A stretch of DNA of 64,000 bases from Maricaulis sp034670125 (lineage in GTDB: Bacteria; Pseudomonadota; Alphaproteobacteria; Caulobacterales; Maricaulaceae), in contig NZ_JAXMOC010000004.1 of the NCBI RefSeq assembly GCF_034670125.1, positions 62,001 through 126,000 of the forward strand. The letters run 5' to 3'. Under the pieces are notes generated by a model that saw only the letters and a program-made list of their open reading frames with translations, had not been told where the DNA came from and did no database searches. Each line of letters starts with the position of its first letter. Position 1 is the stretch's first letter. This document shows positions 41,811 through 51,541 of the stretch, piece after piece. A program made the position numbers and the translations under genes.

Positions 41811-42926
41811 ATGACCTACACATTGATCGGCACGCCGGTATCCCTCTACTCGGGCAAGGTTCGCGGCTATCTGCGCTGGAAGAACGTCCCGTTCACCGAG
41901 CGATTGTCGACGCGCGAAGTCTACAAGGCCGACATCCTGCCCCGGGTGGGCTGGCCGGTCATTCCGGTGGTCATCCACGACGACGGATCGCCGCACGGCA
42001 AGACATTGCAGGACACCACCGACATTATCGATCATGTCGAGGCGAGCGAGCCGGGCCCGTCAGTCTATCCGGACACACCGTGCCAGCGTCTGGCGGCGCT
42101 GATCCTGGAGATGTTCGGCGATGAGTGGCTGGTCATCCCGGCGATGCATTACCGCTGGGCCTATAATCGCGATTTCGCCCAACAGGAGTTCGGCGCCACA
42201 AGCCATCCGCATTTGAGCCGTGCCGAGCAGTTCCAAGCGGCGGACAAGGCGGTCCGATTCTTTTCCGGTACCGTCGGTGGTCTGGGCGTGAACCCGGACA
42301 GTGTCGCTGCCGTCGAGGCAGCCTATGAGGATTTTCTCGCGGTTTTTGATGCTCATCTGGGCGAGCACGACCATTTGTTTGGCTCCCGTCCGTCGATCGC
42401 CGACTACGGATTGCTTGGTCCGCTCTACGCGCATTTGCTGCGCGATCCGAAGTCGGGCGAGATGATGCGCCGGCTGGCGCCGCGTGTCGCGCGCTGGGCA
42501 GAGCGCTGTCATGCCCCGCAGCATTGTCTGACCGGAAACTTCCTGCCGGGCGACGAAATCCCGGTCGGCGTGACCCGATTGCTGCAGCGCTTTGCTGCGC
42601 AGCAATTGCCAGTGCTGTTCGACACCGCACGAGCGCTGACGACCTGGTCCGGGGACCAGCCGCCGGGCGTCGAAATTCCCCGTATACTGGGCTTCCACAA
42701 GGTATTGATCGGCCATGGAGACACCCGGGTCACGACCGACCGCGCGGTTATTCCCTATAGCCTGTGGATGTTGCAAAGGGTCACCGACTACCGCGACAGT
42801 CTGAGCGGCGAAGACCGCGCGGCGGTCGATGCAATGCTGCGCAATATCGGTGCAGCAAAATTGGTGGATTTCGTTCTGCCATCCCGTCTCCAGCGGCGCA
42901 ATTACAAGATCGCCCTCGCGGACTGA
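41811..42926 (+). CDS. Glutathione S-transferase family protein
   Basis: A 371-residue protein. The N-terminal thioredoxin-like domain (TLIGTPVSLYSGKVRGYLRWKNVPF, then LQDTTDIIDHVE) and a helical C-terminal domain (AAYEDFLAVFDAHLGEHDHLFGSRPSIADYGLLGPLYAHL) have GST form. It is longer than usual (200-250 residues) owing to an extra C-terminal segment of about 130 residues. Substrate unknown. Confidence 0.8.
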   Translation: MTYTLIGTPVSLYSGKVRGYLRWKNVPFTERLSTREVYKADILPRVGWPVIPVVIHDDGSPHGKTLQDTTDIIDHVEASEPGPSVYPDTPCQRLAALILEMFGDEWLVIPAMHYRWAYNRDFAQQEFGATSHPHLSRAEQFQAADKAVRFFSGTVGGLGVNPDSVAAVEAAYEDFLAVFDAHLGEHDHLFGSRPSIADYGLLGPLYAHLLRDPKSGEMMRRLAPRVARWAERCHAPQHCLTGNFLPGDEIPVGVTRLLQRFAAQQLPVLFDTARALTTWSGDQPPGVEIPRILGFHKVLIGHGDTRVTTDRAVIPYSLWMLQRVTDYRDSLSGEDRAAVDAMLRNIGAAKLVDFVLPSRLQRRNYKIALAD

Positions 42927-42995
42927 TCACGACATTGTTGAGCGCGACCGGTGGCCGGCCGGTCTACCGTGCAGGCCGGGAACAGGGAGGACAAC

Positions 42996-44036
42996 ATGCG
43001 ACCCATCATCATCTGGCTGGCCGCGGCACTGGCCGTTACCGCACCGGCCAACGCCCAAATTCCGACATCGGTCAGCTCGGCCCTTGCCGATGGCGATGTA
43101 CAGGCGCTGACAGACGCGCTTGAGGCGGGCGCTGATCCCGATGCCCGCGCCGAGGGCGGGTTGCAGGCCACCGCCCTCATGCTGGCAGCGTCCAATCCCG
43201 ACCCCGCGCTGACGCGCGCCCTGATCGCCGCCGGTGCCGATATTGAGGTCCGGGACACCATGGGCGACCCGGCCATTAACTGGGCGGCCTATTACGGCCA
43301 CTCGGCCGTCGTTGCCGAACTGCTTTCTGCCGGCGCCACCCCCCTCCAGGTCGGTCATGGCACGGTGTCGGAGATCGCGATCCGGCGTGGCCACCAGGCG
43401 ACCCTGGCACTGGCACTGGAGGCCGATGCGTCGCGGCCCGTGCGTGACCCGCTCGACATTCTGCTCGAGACGGCCGTCATGACCGGAGATGTCGGGGTGA
43501 TGACCGAAATCGGTCAGCTGCGGGATCTGTCGACAGCGACGGATTGGGCCGGTCGGCCGCTTCTGCACGCCGCGGCCCGGGCTGGACGGGCGGACAGCGC
43601 GGCCGCACTGATCGAGGCCGGAGCCGATGTGGATGCCGTCGATGCGATCGGATTCACAGCCCTGTTTGAAGCGGCCCGCGACCGGCGCGGCGAGGTGGTC
43701 GACCTGCTGATCGAGGCGGGGGCGGATGTCGATCATGTCGCGTCCGAGAATGGCATGTCGCTGACCGTGGTTCACCTCGCGGCGATTGGCGGGGATGCCG
43801 GCATTGTGAGCCGGATTGCGGCCACCGGGGCCGATCTGGACCGGCAAGGTGTCAGCGGAGCGACCGCTCTCTACTGGTCCGCGTTCGAAGGGCACCAGGA
43901 CGCCGTCCTGGCGCTCCTTGAAGCGGGGGCGGATCCTGATATTGCTCCGGCAGGAACGCCCGATTTCGCGGCGGTTGCGGAGATGCTCGAATGGCCGCGC
44001 GTCGCGGCGTGGCTGGCCGACCGGGCGTCGGACTGA
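42996..44036 (+). CDS. Exported ankyrin-repeat protein
   Basis: A 346-residue protein with a signal peptide (about residues 1-20, ending APANA) and seven to eight ankyrin repeats (for example TALMLAASNPDPALTRALIAAGADIEVRD and PLLHAAARAGRADSAAALIEAGADVDAVD). It is likely periplasmic and binds proteins. GGGAGG lies 5 bases before the ATG at 42996; the 15-codon extension upstream has no signal character. Confidence 0.85.
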   Translation: MRPIIIWLAAALAVTAPANAQIPTSVSSALADGDVQALTDALEAGADPDARAEGGLQATALMLAASNPDPALTRALIAAGADIEVRDTMGDPAINWAAYYGHSAVVAELLSAGATPLQVGHGTVSEIAIRRGHQATLALALEADASRPVRDPLDILLETAVMTGDVGVMTEIGQLRDLSTATDWAGRPLLHAAARAGRADSAAALIEAGADVDAVDAIGFTALFEAARDRRGEVVDLLIEAGADVDHVASENGMSLTVVHLAAIGGDAGIVSRIAATGADLDRQGVSGATALYWSAFEGHQDAVLALLEAGADPDIAPAGTPDFAAVAEMLEWPRVAAWLADRASD

Positions 44037-44129
44037 GTGTTCGCTCCTTGCCAATGCCGTGCGTGTCAATTTCCGCCAAATTGGTATAAATACGAGCCTT
44101 GACGGGTTTCAGTTGCTTTCGGGGAATAA

Positions 44130-45020
44130 ATGGATCGGATCGACGCGCTGCGGCTTTTCTGTTCGGTGGCCGAACTGGGCAGCTTTACCAAGGCGGCCGA
44201 GCGGGAGGCGATGACGCCCGGCGCAGCGTCCAAACAGATCACCGCGCTGGAACAACGTCTTCAGGCGCGCCTGTTCGAGCGGACGACGCGGTCGGTACGT
44301 CTGACCGATGCGGGCGAGGCCTTGCTCGACCGGGTCCGTCCCTGGCTGGACGAGTATGATGGTCTCGAGCAGGGCGTCGCAGATGCGAGGTCGGCTCCGG
44401 CTGGCGTGTTGCGGGTGGCGGCGCCCGTCGATTTCGGCGCCCGTCGACTGATGCCCATCATCACCCAATTCATGAATGACTGGCCGGGTGTGGAAGTCCG
44501 CCTGTCGCTGGCCGACCGTATGGTCGATCTTGTCAATGAGGGGTTCGATGTCGGCATCCGGATCGGCAATCTGCCCGACAGTGCGCTGATCGCCAAACGC
44601 CTCGCCGCGGCATGCATGTCGGTTGTGGCTTCGCCGGAATATCTGGCCCGCGCCGGAACGCCGGAGCACCCGTCCGAGCTTGCCCGGCACCAGGTCATTA
44701 TCGACCGCAACAAACCAACGCCGCATTTGCTCAAATTCGTGCGCGACAGTGAGGAGGTCGAGGTCCGCGTCGGTGGCCGACTGTCACTGAACGGTGCGGT
44801 GGCTGCGGTGACGGCAGCTTCGGCCGGCATCGGCGTCGCCTGTTCTCCGCGCTGGGCTGCCGAACAGGCGCTGGCCGATGGCCGGGTCGTGGAGATCCTG
44901 CCCGAATGGGATAGCGAATTGCGCTATCTGTGGGCGGTGTTCCCGTCCAATCGCTATCTCGCGCACCGGGTCAGGCTGTTCGTTGATTTCGTCGCCGGAC
45001 AGTTTCCCGACCGGATCTGA
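44130..45020 (+). CDS. LysR-family transcriptional regulator
   Basis: A 296-residue LTTR: N-terminal winged helix (LRLFCSVAELGSFTKAAEREAMTPGAASKQITALEQRL) and a C-terminal periplasmic-binding-like effector domain ending in LFVDFVAGQFPD. Members of this subtype usually control an adjacent gene; here no divergent gene exists, as the ankyrin gene upstream is on the same strand. The effector is unknown. A T-N11-A-like A+T-rich stretch lies at 44075-44100. Confidence 0.92.
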   Translation: MDRIDALRLFCSVAELGSFTKAAEREAMTPGAASKQITALEQRLQARLFERTTRSVRLTDAGEALLDRVRPWLDEYDGLEQGVADARSAPAGVLRVAAPVDFGARRLMPIITQFMNDWPGVEVRLSLADRMVDLVNEGFDVGIRIGNLPDSALIAKRLAAACMSVVASPEYLARAGTPEHPSELARHQVIIDRNKPTPHLLKFVRDSEEVEVRVGGRLSLNGAVAAVTAASAGIGVACSPRWAAEQALADGRVVEILPEWDSELRYLWAVFPSNRYLAHRVRLFVDFVAGQFPDRI

Positions 45021-45167
45021 GCTATCCGGTGGCGTTGGACGCTGAACGGGCGGGCCAAATTCTGTCACTCAGCTTTTGTTCATGTGTTAGGCTATTCAAA
45101 GGCACGCGTTGTTGACTTTGCGAGCAGCAACGATGCGGGATTGCGCATTGAGGGGGCGACGGGGCAC

Positions 45168-46025
45168 ATGGTTTTACGCACTTTACTTCTGGCATTGGTC
45201 GGCAGCAGCCTGGCGGCATGCGCCACAACAACGGTCACGGACAGTCGCAATGGCGGCAGTCTGGCGACGGCTGCGTTCAACTACGCGCCATCCGGCCGGG
45301 CGCCCGTGACAGGTGCCGGCTATGAGCTGGTGAGTGATGACGGATGGACCGGCCGTCTGGCCTATGTCGACGACGAAGGCGATGCCCGCGCCCGTCTGAC
45401 CATGGCCTTCGACGATGGACACGCGGTCACCGCCGATCTGGATATCGCCATGCCCTATCTGGAGGGTGGGGTTCGACGTTTTCACGGAAGCGACTCCGAC
45501 GGACGCCCCGTCGCGGTCGAGCTGCACGCCGGTCCCTGCCGTGAGCCGGGTGGGGCCACGCTGATCTATTCGGCCCGGTTGATGGTCGCCGGCCAGCCCG
45601 CGAGCGCCTGTGGCCGCGAAGCCGGCGGAGATCTGGATCGCTGGTCGAACTACCTGATGACCTATCTGCCGGTGATTGACATGTGCCTGGCCGAGTTTCG
45701 TGACCGGGCCCAACACGTTTCCTACGCCTACACGATGAGCGGCGGCGAGACAGGTGTACGCCTCGTCGACATTGATGCCCGCACCTGGGAATGCGCGACG
45801 CGCGAAGGCGGGGACGCGATCAATTCGGTCCGACCACTGGATGCTGCCGATGGCATGTATGGCGAGGGGGATCCGATTTTCGTTCGCGGAGCCCTGCCGG
45901 GATTCGGTGAGGGGTGTTATGTGTATGAGGTTGTCCGCGACACCGACCACAGCCTGATCGGCGCATTCGGATTTGACGCCTGTGATACCGGTGACATCGC
46001 GTCACTCGACTCCGGCGTCGGCTGA
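45168..46025 (+). CDS. Lipoprotein of unknown function
   Basis: A 285-residue protein with a lipoprotein signal (LLLALVGSSLAACATT, lipobox LAAC with cysteine near residue 18). The mature part contains six to eight cysteines and is rich in acidic residues and beta-type segments. I start at the ATG at 45168 where the signal begins and GGGG lies upstream. No family assigned. Confidence 0.6.
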   Translation: MVLRTLLLALVGSSLAACATTTVTDSRNGGSLATAAFNYAPSGRAPVTGAGYELVSDDGWTGRLAYVDDEGDARARLTMAFDDGHAVTADLDIAMPYLEGGVRRFHGSDSDGRPVAVELHAGPCREPGGATLIYSARLMVAGQPASACGREAGGDLDRWSNYLMTYLPVIDMCLAEFRDRAQHVSYAYTMSGGETGVRLVDIDARTWECATREGGDAINSVRPLDAADGMYGEGDPIFVRGALPGFGEGCYVYEVVRDTDHSLIGAFGFDACDTGDIASLDSGVG

Positions 46026-46073
46026 TCCGGTCCGTTTACCGCGTCTTTACGCGAAGCAGAGCAAGGCTCGCGC

Positions 46074-47018
46074 ATGCGTGCGATCATCCTGACCCTGTTG
46101 AGCAGCCTTGTCCTGACCGCGCCGGCGGCGGCCGAGATTACCGATTTGCGGGCCCGCCTTGATGGCGATGCCGGGCAGATCTGGATTGCCTTTGACGGGC
46201 AGCCAACCGGGGTTACAGGCGAAGTTACCGAGAGTGGCCTCATCATCACCATTGACGGTGTCACCGTCCGGACCCGCACGATCAGTCCGGCCTCAGATGA
46301 CCTGGTCGCAGCCGTCAACGTCGAACCGGCGGGTGAGGGCGCAATTGTCCGGTTGTTTGCCAGTCGTGGCTGGCAGGGCGCACAGGCGGAGCTGCGCCGT
46401 GGCGGGGTGCTGGTCAGCATGACGGTTACCGCCCCGCCGGCGGTGCATGTTCCGGACTCGGTCTACGCGGCAGGTGCTTCACCGGCCGGCTCAGCTGGAT
46501 CGGAGGGATCGGATGCGGCGCCTGCACGACGTCATGTGACCGAGGCCCATGCCGCCGGCGCGCCAGATGCGACCATGGTCGTTGACCATTCCGCCTCAGA
46601 CGCTGCGGGCGCCACCGGCGCCCCGGCGGTCTCGCCCACGCCGGGCCCGACCGATCTGTTCGCCGCCAGTCCGGCAGCCCAGCAAGTCGCCACCGGCGGG
46701 TCCGTGGCGCCGCCGGGGGTTTGTGTCGAGCAGGCCCAGGCTGTTGCCGCCAGCCCTTGGGATGACGAGATGCTGCACGCCCAGGCCGCCTGCCTGGGAG
46801 CGGCAGGGCATCTGGCGCCGGCGGCCTCGATCTACGAGCAGATGCTGGCTTTCGAACCGGAGAATTACCGTGCAGCGGTAGCCCTGGCCGAAATCCGGGT
46901 GGCCGAGGGGGATACCGCTGCCGCACGTGATCTGTTTGACCAGGCCGCGTCGCATGCCATATCCGATGCGGAAGCGGCCCGTGCACGCTCTCGCCTGAGA
47001 GCATTGCGCGAGCCATAG
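46074..47018 (+). CDS. Exported protein with AMIN-like and TPR segments
   Basis: A 314-residue protein: signal peptide (about 1-20, ending APAAA); an N-terminal beta domain of about 95 residues (ITDLRARLDGDAGQIWIAFDGQPTGVTGEV) resembling AMIN-type envelope domains; a Pro/Ala/Ser-rich linker; and a C-terminal TPR-like pair (SIYEQMLAFEPENYRAAVALAEIRVAEGDTAAARDLFDQA). The combination suggests an envelope scaffold. Family assignment is tentative. Confidence 0.6.
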   Translation: MRAIILTLLSSLVLTAPAAAEITDLRARLDGDAGQIWIAFDGQPTGVTGEVTESGLIITIDGVTVRTRTISPASDDLVAAVNVEPAGEGAIVRLFASRGWQGAQAELRRGGVLVSMTVTAPPAVHVPDSVYAAGASPAGSAGSEGSDAAPARRHVTEAHAAGAPDATMVVDHSASDAAGATGAPAVSPTPGPTDLFAASPAAQQVATGGSVAPPGVCVEQAQAVAASPWDDEMLHAQAACLGAAGHLAPAASIYEQMLAFEPENYRAAVALAEIRVAEGDTAAARDLFDQAASHAISDAEAARARSRLRALREP

Positions 47019-47049
47019 GACCAGGCTCGGCGCACGGGATTTCAACACA

Positions 47050-47859
47050 ATGGACGACAGCGAACCGAAGGGCCGGGTGCTCATCATTGCCGGCTCGGAC
47101 AGTGGCGGCGGCGCGGGCATCCAGGCCGACATCAAGTCGGTCACGGCCATGGGCGGATATGCCGCCACCGCGATCACAGCTGTCACCGTTCAAAATACGC
47201 TCGGAGTCAGCGCCGTTCATCCGGTGCCGCTGGACATCATCAGGGGGCAAATCGAAGCCGTCCTGTCGGATATCGGCGCGGATGTGATCAAGACCGGTAT
47301 GCTGGGCACGAGCGAGGTCGTCGCGCTGGTGGTCGAGTGTCTCCAGGCTTGTGATGTGCCGATCCCGCTGGTGGTCGACCCGGTGATGGTGGCGACCTCC
47401 GGCGATGCGCTGGTTGATGCCGGGGCCGAGGCCGCGATTCGCGACCGCTTGCTGCCACTGGCAAGCCTGGTCACTCCCAATATCCCCGAAGCGGAAAAAC
47501 TCACCGGTCTGGTAGTCGAGGACATTGCCGGTCAGCTCGAAGCGGCCAACCGCCTGATCGAAATGGGCGCGAAGGCGGCGTTGGTCAAAGGCGGGCATCT
47601 GAAGGGGCAGGCGGTGACCGATGTGCTGGTCTCAACGCGCGGCATGGAATTGTTCGACCGGCCGCGTCTGCCCGGCCGCAATACGCATGGGACCGGCTGC
47701 ACGCTGGCCTCGGCCATCGCCGGCCTGCTGGCCGATGGTGCGCCGCTGCATGATGCCGTGCGCCGGGCCGGTGACTATCTGCATGAAGCCATCGCCCGAG
47801 CGCCCGGCTTCGGAGCCGGTCATGGCCCGGTCAATCATGCCTGGGTGACGCGTCCCTAG
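47050..47859 (+). CDS. thiD: Hydroxymethylpyrimidine/phosphomethylpyrimidine kinase
   Basis: A 269-residue ribokinase-fold enzyme that phosphorylates HMP twice for thiamine synthesis. IAGSDSGGGAGIQADIKSVTAMGGYAATAITAVTVQNT and the ATP/catalytic motif NTHGTGCTLASAIAG are characteristic. No other thiamine gene is in this window, so the pathway is scattered. It shares overlapping stop codons with the convergent gene at 47856. Confidence 0.95.
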   Translation: MDDSEPKGRVLIIAGSDSGGGAGIQADIKSVTAMGGYAATAITAVTVQNTLGVSAVHPVPLDIIRGQIEAVLSDIGADVIKTGMLGTSEVVALVVECLQACDVPIPLVVDPVMVATSGDALVDAGAEAAIRDRLLPLASLVTPNIPEAEKLTGLVVEDIAGQLEAANRLIEMGAKAALVKGGHLKGQAVTDVLVSTRGMELFDRPRLPGRNTHGTGCTLASAIAGLLADGAPLHDAVRRAGDYLHEAIARAPGFGAGHGPVNHAWVTRP

Positions 47860-49349
47860 TCGTGCATGCGGATATGTTCCAGGCGGCCGATCCGTGCGAT
47901 CGCGGCCTGGACATCCGGGCGGGCGATGATCCGGTCGCGAGCCTCGCGCAAGGCTGTCTCAGCCGGAAAATACTCGGATGGATACTGGGTGTCATAGGGC
48001 TGTAGACGCATCAGAACGTCCTCGGCCTGGGCCGGATCACCCAGCCTTTCCAACAGGAAAGCGGCGGCATCCTCGTCGCGGTCCTGGCACAGGAGCAGGT
48101 CGAAATACCCGTCCCGATCAAGCGCCCTATGGTCCTCGGAAAACGCCAGTGATGGTGCCAGCTTGTCCGGTTCGCCGAGACGATGGGCGGCACAGGCGCG
48201 GGCCAGGTGAACCTGCAGCCAGCCATATTCCGACGCGCCGCGATTCTCCATCAATGACAGGCGGTCCAGTACGGCCTGGTCATCGCCGATGGCCAGATCG
48301 ACATAGGCCAGATTGATCAGCTGGCTGACATTGGCACCGCCCTCTTCGACGCGACGGCTCGCGGTTTCCAGGGTGGCACGCCCGAAGGCGATCCGGCCCA
48401 GTGTCAGCTCGGCATGACCCCAACGATCGAGGAGCCAGCTGGTGTAGTCGCCCGCGTCCTCGAAGGTGTCGCCGGACTGCATGCGGCGCCAGGCGGCGGC
48501 GGCCAGCTCGCTGGCGGCGGCATGGCGGCCGAGATCGACCAGATAGCTCATCTGGTCGGTGATCGGCTCGATATGGTCGGGATGGGCCTCGCTGTCGGCG
48601 ACACTGCGTGCCAGCAGGTCCAGTGTCTCGGCGCGTGGATCAGTGAGAGCGGAAAACTCCGGCTGCTGCCACAGCGGCGCGAACTGATTGAGGACCCGCA
48701 GACGGCGAGCTCCGCTGGCGCTGGTCATTTCCGGCAGCAAGGCCATGGCCGCATCGATCTCACCCGCCTGTGTGAGGTGACGGATGCGCCGGTAATGCAG
48801 GGCACCGCCATGGTCGAACGGATTGTCGGAGGTATAGCCGGCGACCATCAGTTCAAGCGCCTCGCCTTCGGCCGCGTGGTCACCGGCCCCGTGCAGACTG
48901 TCGATAATGTCGTTCAATTGCCCCGACGACAGGGCGTTACGGGCGTCGGGAAAATCAGCATCCAAGGCGCGGTAGATCGCCAGAGCCCGGGCACCGTCCT
49001 CGCGGCGGACCGCGATCGGCAGGGCCTCACTCAGAATCTCCTCGCGCGGCGTGCCCAGGGCCTCCGCCTGTGCCCAGTGCGCCTCGCTCTGCGCGTGGTC
49101 GCCGGTCGCCGCATAGGCTAACCCGACCTGAAAATGCAGGCCGGCGCGATAGCCCTCGGGCATAAAGGACACGCGGTCATGGGCCAGCAGGGTTTCGCCG
49201 GCGCTCTGGGCCTCGGTCCAGTCGGAGGCCTGCCAGGCCGAATCGAGGGCACGCACCAGGTCCATCGGATCGACGGCGTCGTCGGCATGCGCCGCCGGAC
49301 AGCAGGTCAAGGCAAGGCCGACCGCCAGGGTCCACAAGACATGTTTCAT
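47856..49349 (-). CDS. Large exported TPR-like protein of unknown function
   Basis: A 497-residue protein with a signal peptide (about residues 1-23, ending PAAHA) and many helical, TPR-like pairs (AGLHFQVGLAYAATGDHAQSEAHWAQAEALG). It is probably periplasmic. GGGGAG precedes the ATG at 49349 by 8 bases; the seven-codon longer frame lacks a signal context. Its last four bases overlap the convergent thiD stop. Confidence 0.72.
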   Translation of the reverse strand: MKHVLWTLAVGLALTCCPAAHADDAVDPMDLVRALDSAWQASDWTEAQSAGETLLAHDRVSFMPEGYRAGLHFQVGLAYAATGDHAQSEAHWAQAEALGTPREEILSEALPIAVRREDGARALAIYRALDADFPDARNALSSGQLNDIIDSLHGAGDHAAEGEALELMVAGYTSDNPFDHGGALHYRRIRHLTQAGEIDAAMALLPEMTSASGARRLRVLNQFAPLWQQPEFSALTDPRAETLDLLARSVADSEAHPDHIEPITDQMSYLVDLGRHAAASELAAAAWRRMQSGDTFEDAGDYTSWLLDRWGHAELTLGRIAFGRATLETASRRVEEGGANVSQLINLAYVDLAIGDDQAVLDRLSLMENRGASEYGWLQVHLARACAAHRLGEPDKLAPSLAFSEDHRALDRDGYFDLLLCQDRDEDAAAFLLERLGDPAQAEDVLMRLQPYDTQYPSEYFPAETALREARDRIIARPDVQAAIARIGRLEHIRMHD

Positions 49350-49431
49350 CGAAAACTCCCCCCACACCAACCGCCAGACCAGCGACTTGTTGCAATATTT
49401 CCGAGAAGTCCGTCGATCTGCAAGGCCAGCT

Positions 49432-50346
49432 TTACACCTTGGGTTGCCGGGTCCGTTTGCCGCCGCGTGCCAGCCAGACGCCGGCCAGGATGACGACCAG
49501 TGCGAGGACCGCGGTCCAACCGACCAGCTCGCCGATGACGAGGCCGGTGACCAGGGCGGCGATCGGCGTCAGATAGTTGGCAATCGCCAGGAAATTCGGC
49601 CCGGCCGTGCGCGCCACCTGCATCAGGATTACCGATGCGAACGCGGTCGGACCCAGCGCCAACCAGGCTGCGGCGAACCAGGCGCTCGGGGCGACATCGT
49701 CAACCTGCATTAGGTCCCAGACGCCCAGCGGTGCCGCGAAGATCGTCGCCATGATCAACATGCCGGCGGCGGAGACCGAGGGCGGGGTGTCGGGCAGCAG
49801 GCGGGCCTGGATGGCGTTGATGGCGTAACAGGTCGCCGCGCCGATCACCGCCAGTTGCGCCAGCGTGTCGGCGCCGCCCAGAGCCGCCAGAGCGGAGGGG
49901 CCGAGCAAGAGGATGACACCGGCAAAGCCGACAATCAGGCCGAGCAGGGCTCGCAGCGTCATACGCTCGCCGGGCACGAAGGCATGGGCAAGGCCGACCG
50001 TGACGAGCGGCATGGTCGCCACCAGAATGCCGGCCAGCGCGCTGTCGATGTATAGCTGCGCCCAGCTGACCAGGAAGAAGGGCAGCGCATTGCCGAACAG
50101 GCCCAGCCCGGCCATCCACAGCCAGCGCCGGTCGTTCAGCGGCGGCAGACGGCGCCCGCGCATGTGGGCCCAGACAGTCAGGGCAAGAGCGGCGAGACTG
50201 AGGCGGACAAAGATCAGCGCGCCCGGCGGCAGGGTTTCGACGCTGTGCTTGATGAAGGCGAAGGCGGAACCCCAAAGCACGGTCAGCAGGAGCAGGGCAG
50301 CCCAGTCGCGCGGGCCGACCGTGTGAGGCGTGGGAGTGGATGTCAA
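49432..50346 (-). CDS. DMT-superfamily (EamA) transporter
   Basis: A 304-residue inner-membrane transporter with about ten helices in two EamA halves (AALLLLTVLWGSAFAFIKHSVE ... LGPTAFASVILMQVARTAGPNFLAIANYLTPIAAL). Substrate unknown, often a metabolite or amino acid. Its start overlaps the stop of the upstream class V aminotransferase by 4 bases (ATGA), so exporter and enzyme could act on the same compound. Confidence 0.9.
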   Translation of the reverse strand: MTSTPTPHTVGPRDWAALLLLTVLWGSAFAFIKHSVETLPPGALIFVRLSLAALALTVWAHMRGRRLPPLNDRRWLWMAGLGLFGNALPFFLVSWAQLYIDSALAGILVATMPLVTVGLAHAFVPGERMTLRALLGLIVGFAGVILLLGPSALAALGGADTLAQLAVIGAATCYAINAIQARLLPDTPPSVSAAGMLIMATIFAAPLGVWDLMQVDDVAPSAWFAAAWLALGPTAFASVILMQVARTAGPNFLAIANYLTPIAALVTGLVIGELVGWTAVLALVVILAGVWLARGGKRTRQPKV

Positions 50347-51491
50347 AGCAAGGTTTCCAGTACCGATGCGAACCGCTGGAAGTCTGCCTCATCATTATAG
50401 ACATGGGGTGTGATGCGCATCCGGTCGCCGCGCTGGGAGACAAATATGTTTTGGGCGGCGAGCTGTGCGGGCAGGTCGGCCGGAGCGCTGTCCGGCAGCG
50501 ACAGGCTGAGATAGTGCGGCGCCCGGTCCGGTGTCGTTTCGCGCAGGCCCAGCGGTGCCAGCCGGTCGGCGAGCTGGCGATTGGCCTGACCGAGCGTGGC
50601 GGCCAGCGCCTCGCTGCCCCAGTCGAGCATGGCTGACAGGCTGGCCGAAGCGGCGGGGACGAGCTGGAAGTTCGAGCGTTCCCCCATGTCGAAACGGCGA
50701 GCACCGGGGGCATGGTCGTCGGCATAGTCGACCAGGCGGGCAAAATCCTCGGCCTTGTCGCGCACGATCCAGTTCTGCTCCAGCGGCTCACCCGACTGGT
50801 GATGCGGCGCGACATAGAGAAAGCCCATCGCATAGGGGCCGAGCAGCCATTTATAGCTGGCGGCGACGGCGAAATCGGGCTGGATGGCGGCGAGGTCGAA
50901 GGGCATCACGCCCAGCGATTGGGTCAGATCCAGCACCAGCGCCGCGCCTTGCCGCCGGGCCGCGTCGCTGATAGCGGCAAGGTCCAGCGCACCGCCATCG
51001 GCCCAGTGCACCTGCGGGCAGGCGACGATGGATGTGGCGGGCGAGATCGCGGCCAACATGGCCTCGGTCCAGCTCTGATTGTCTGACCGCGACACTGTAC
51101 GGACGCGTGCGCCCTGTTCGGCCGCCAAGTCGCGCCAGACATAGACATTGGACGGGAATTGCTCGGCCAGCACCAGGATTTCGCTGTTGGCATCGGGCGC
51201 CAGATTGCGGGCTGCGGTGGCGAGGCCATAGGAGGCGGCGGGGACCAGGGAGATGTCATCGACGCTGGCGCCGAACAGGCGTGCCGCCTGCACTCGCAGG
51301 TCCTCCGGGGCGTCGAAGAAGTCTGCCTGGACTTGATACCGCCAGGGCTGCCCCTTGCGGGCATAGCTGTCCTGACCGGCGGCGACAGCCGATGTCGGCA
51401 TCGGGCCCATATAGGCAGCGTTGAGATAGCAGGTCTCGCGCGGCAGATCGAAGCGGTCGCGTTGCGGCGCAATCAGGGGCGTTGAAATCAT
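50343..51491 (-). CDS. Class V aminotransferase / cysteine desulfurase-like enzyme
   Basis: A 382-residue PLP enzyme. The motif VAASYKWLLGPYAMGFLYVAP carries the PLP-binding lysine, the ALVLDLTQSLGV region the PLP-interacting aspartate, and YLNAAYMGPMP is the N-terminal signature. It is related to kynureninase/isopenicillin-N-epimerase-type members rather than SerC. Reaction and substrate are not determinable here. It is coupled to the DMT transporter downstream and divergent from serC with only about 50 bp between starts. Confidence 0.82.
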   Translation of the reverse strand: MISTPLIAPQRDRFDLPRETCYLNAAYMGPMPTSAVAAGQDSYARKGQPWRYQVQADFFDAPEDLRVQAARLFGASVDDISLVPAASYGLATAARNLAPDANSEILVLAEQFPSNVYVWRDLAAEQGARVRTVSRSDNQSWTEAMLAAISPATSIVACPQVHWADGGALDLAAISDAARRQGAALVLDLTQSLGVMPFDLAAIQPDFAVAASYKWLLGPYAMGFLYVAPHHQSGEPLEQNWIVRDKAEDFARLVDYADDHAPGARRFDMGERSNFQLVPAASASLSAMLDWGSEALAATLGQANRQLADRLAPLGLRETTPDRAPHYLSLSLPDSAPADLPAQLAAQNIFVSQRGDRMRITPHVYNDEADFQRFASVLETLL

Positions 51492-51541
51492 GGCGAAAGC
51501 TCTTGCCCCGCGCCGGGGAGGGCGTCAACGTGCACTGCAAC

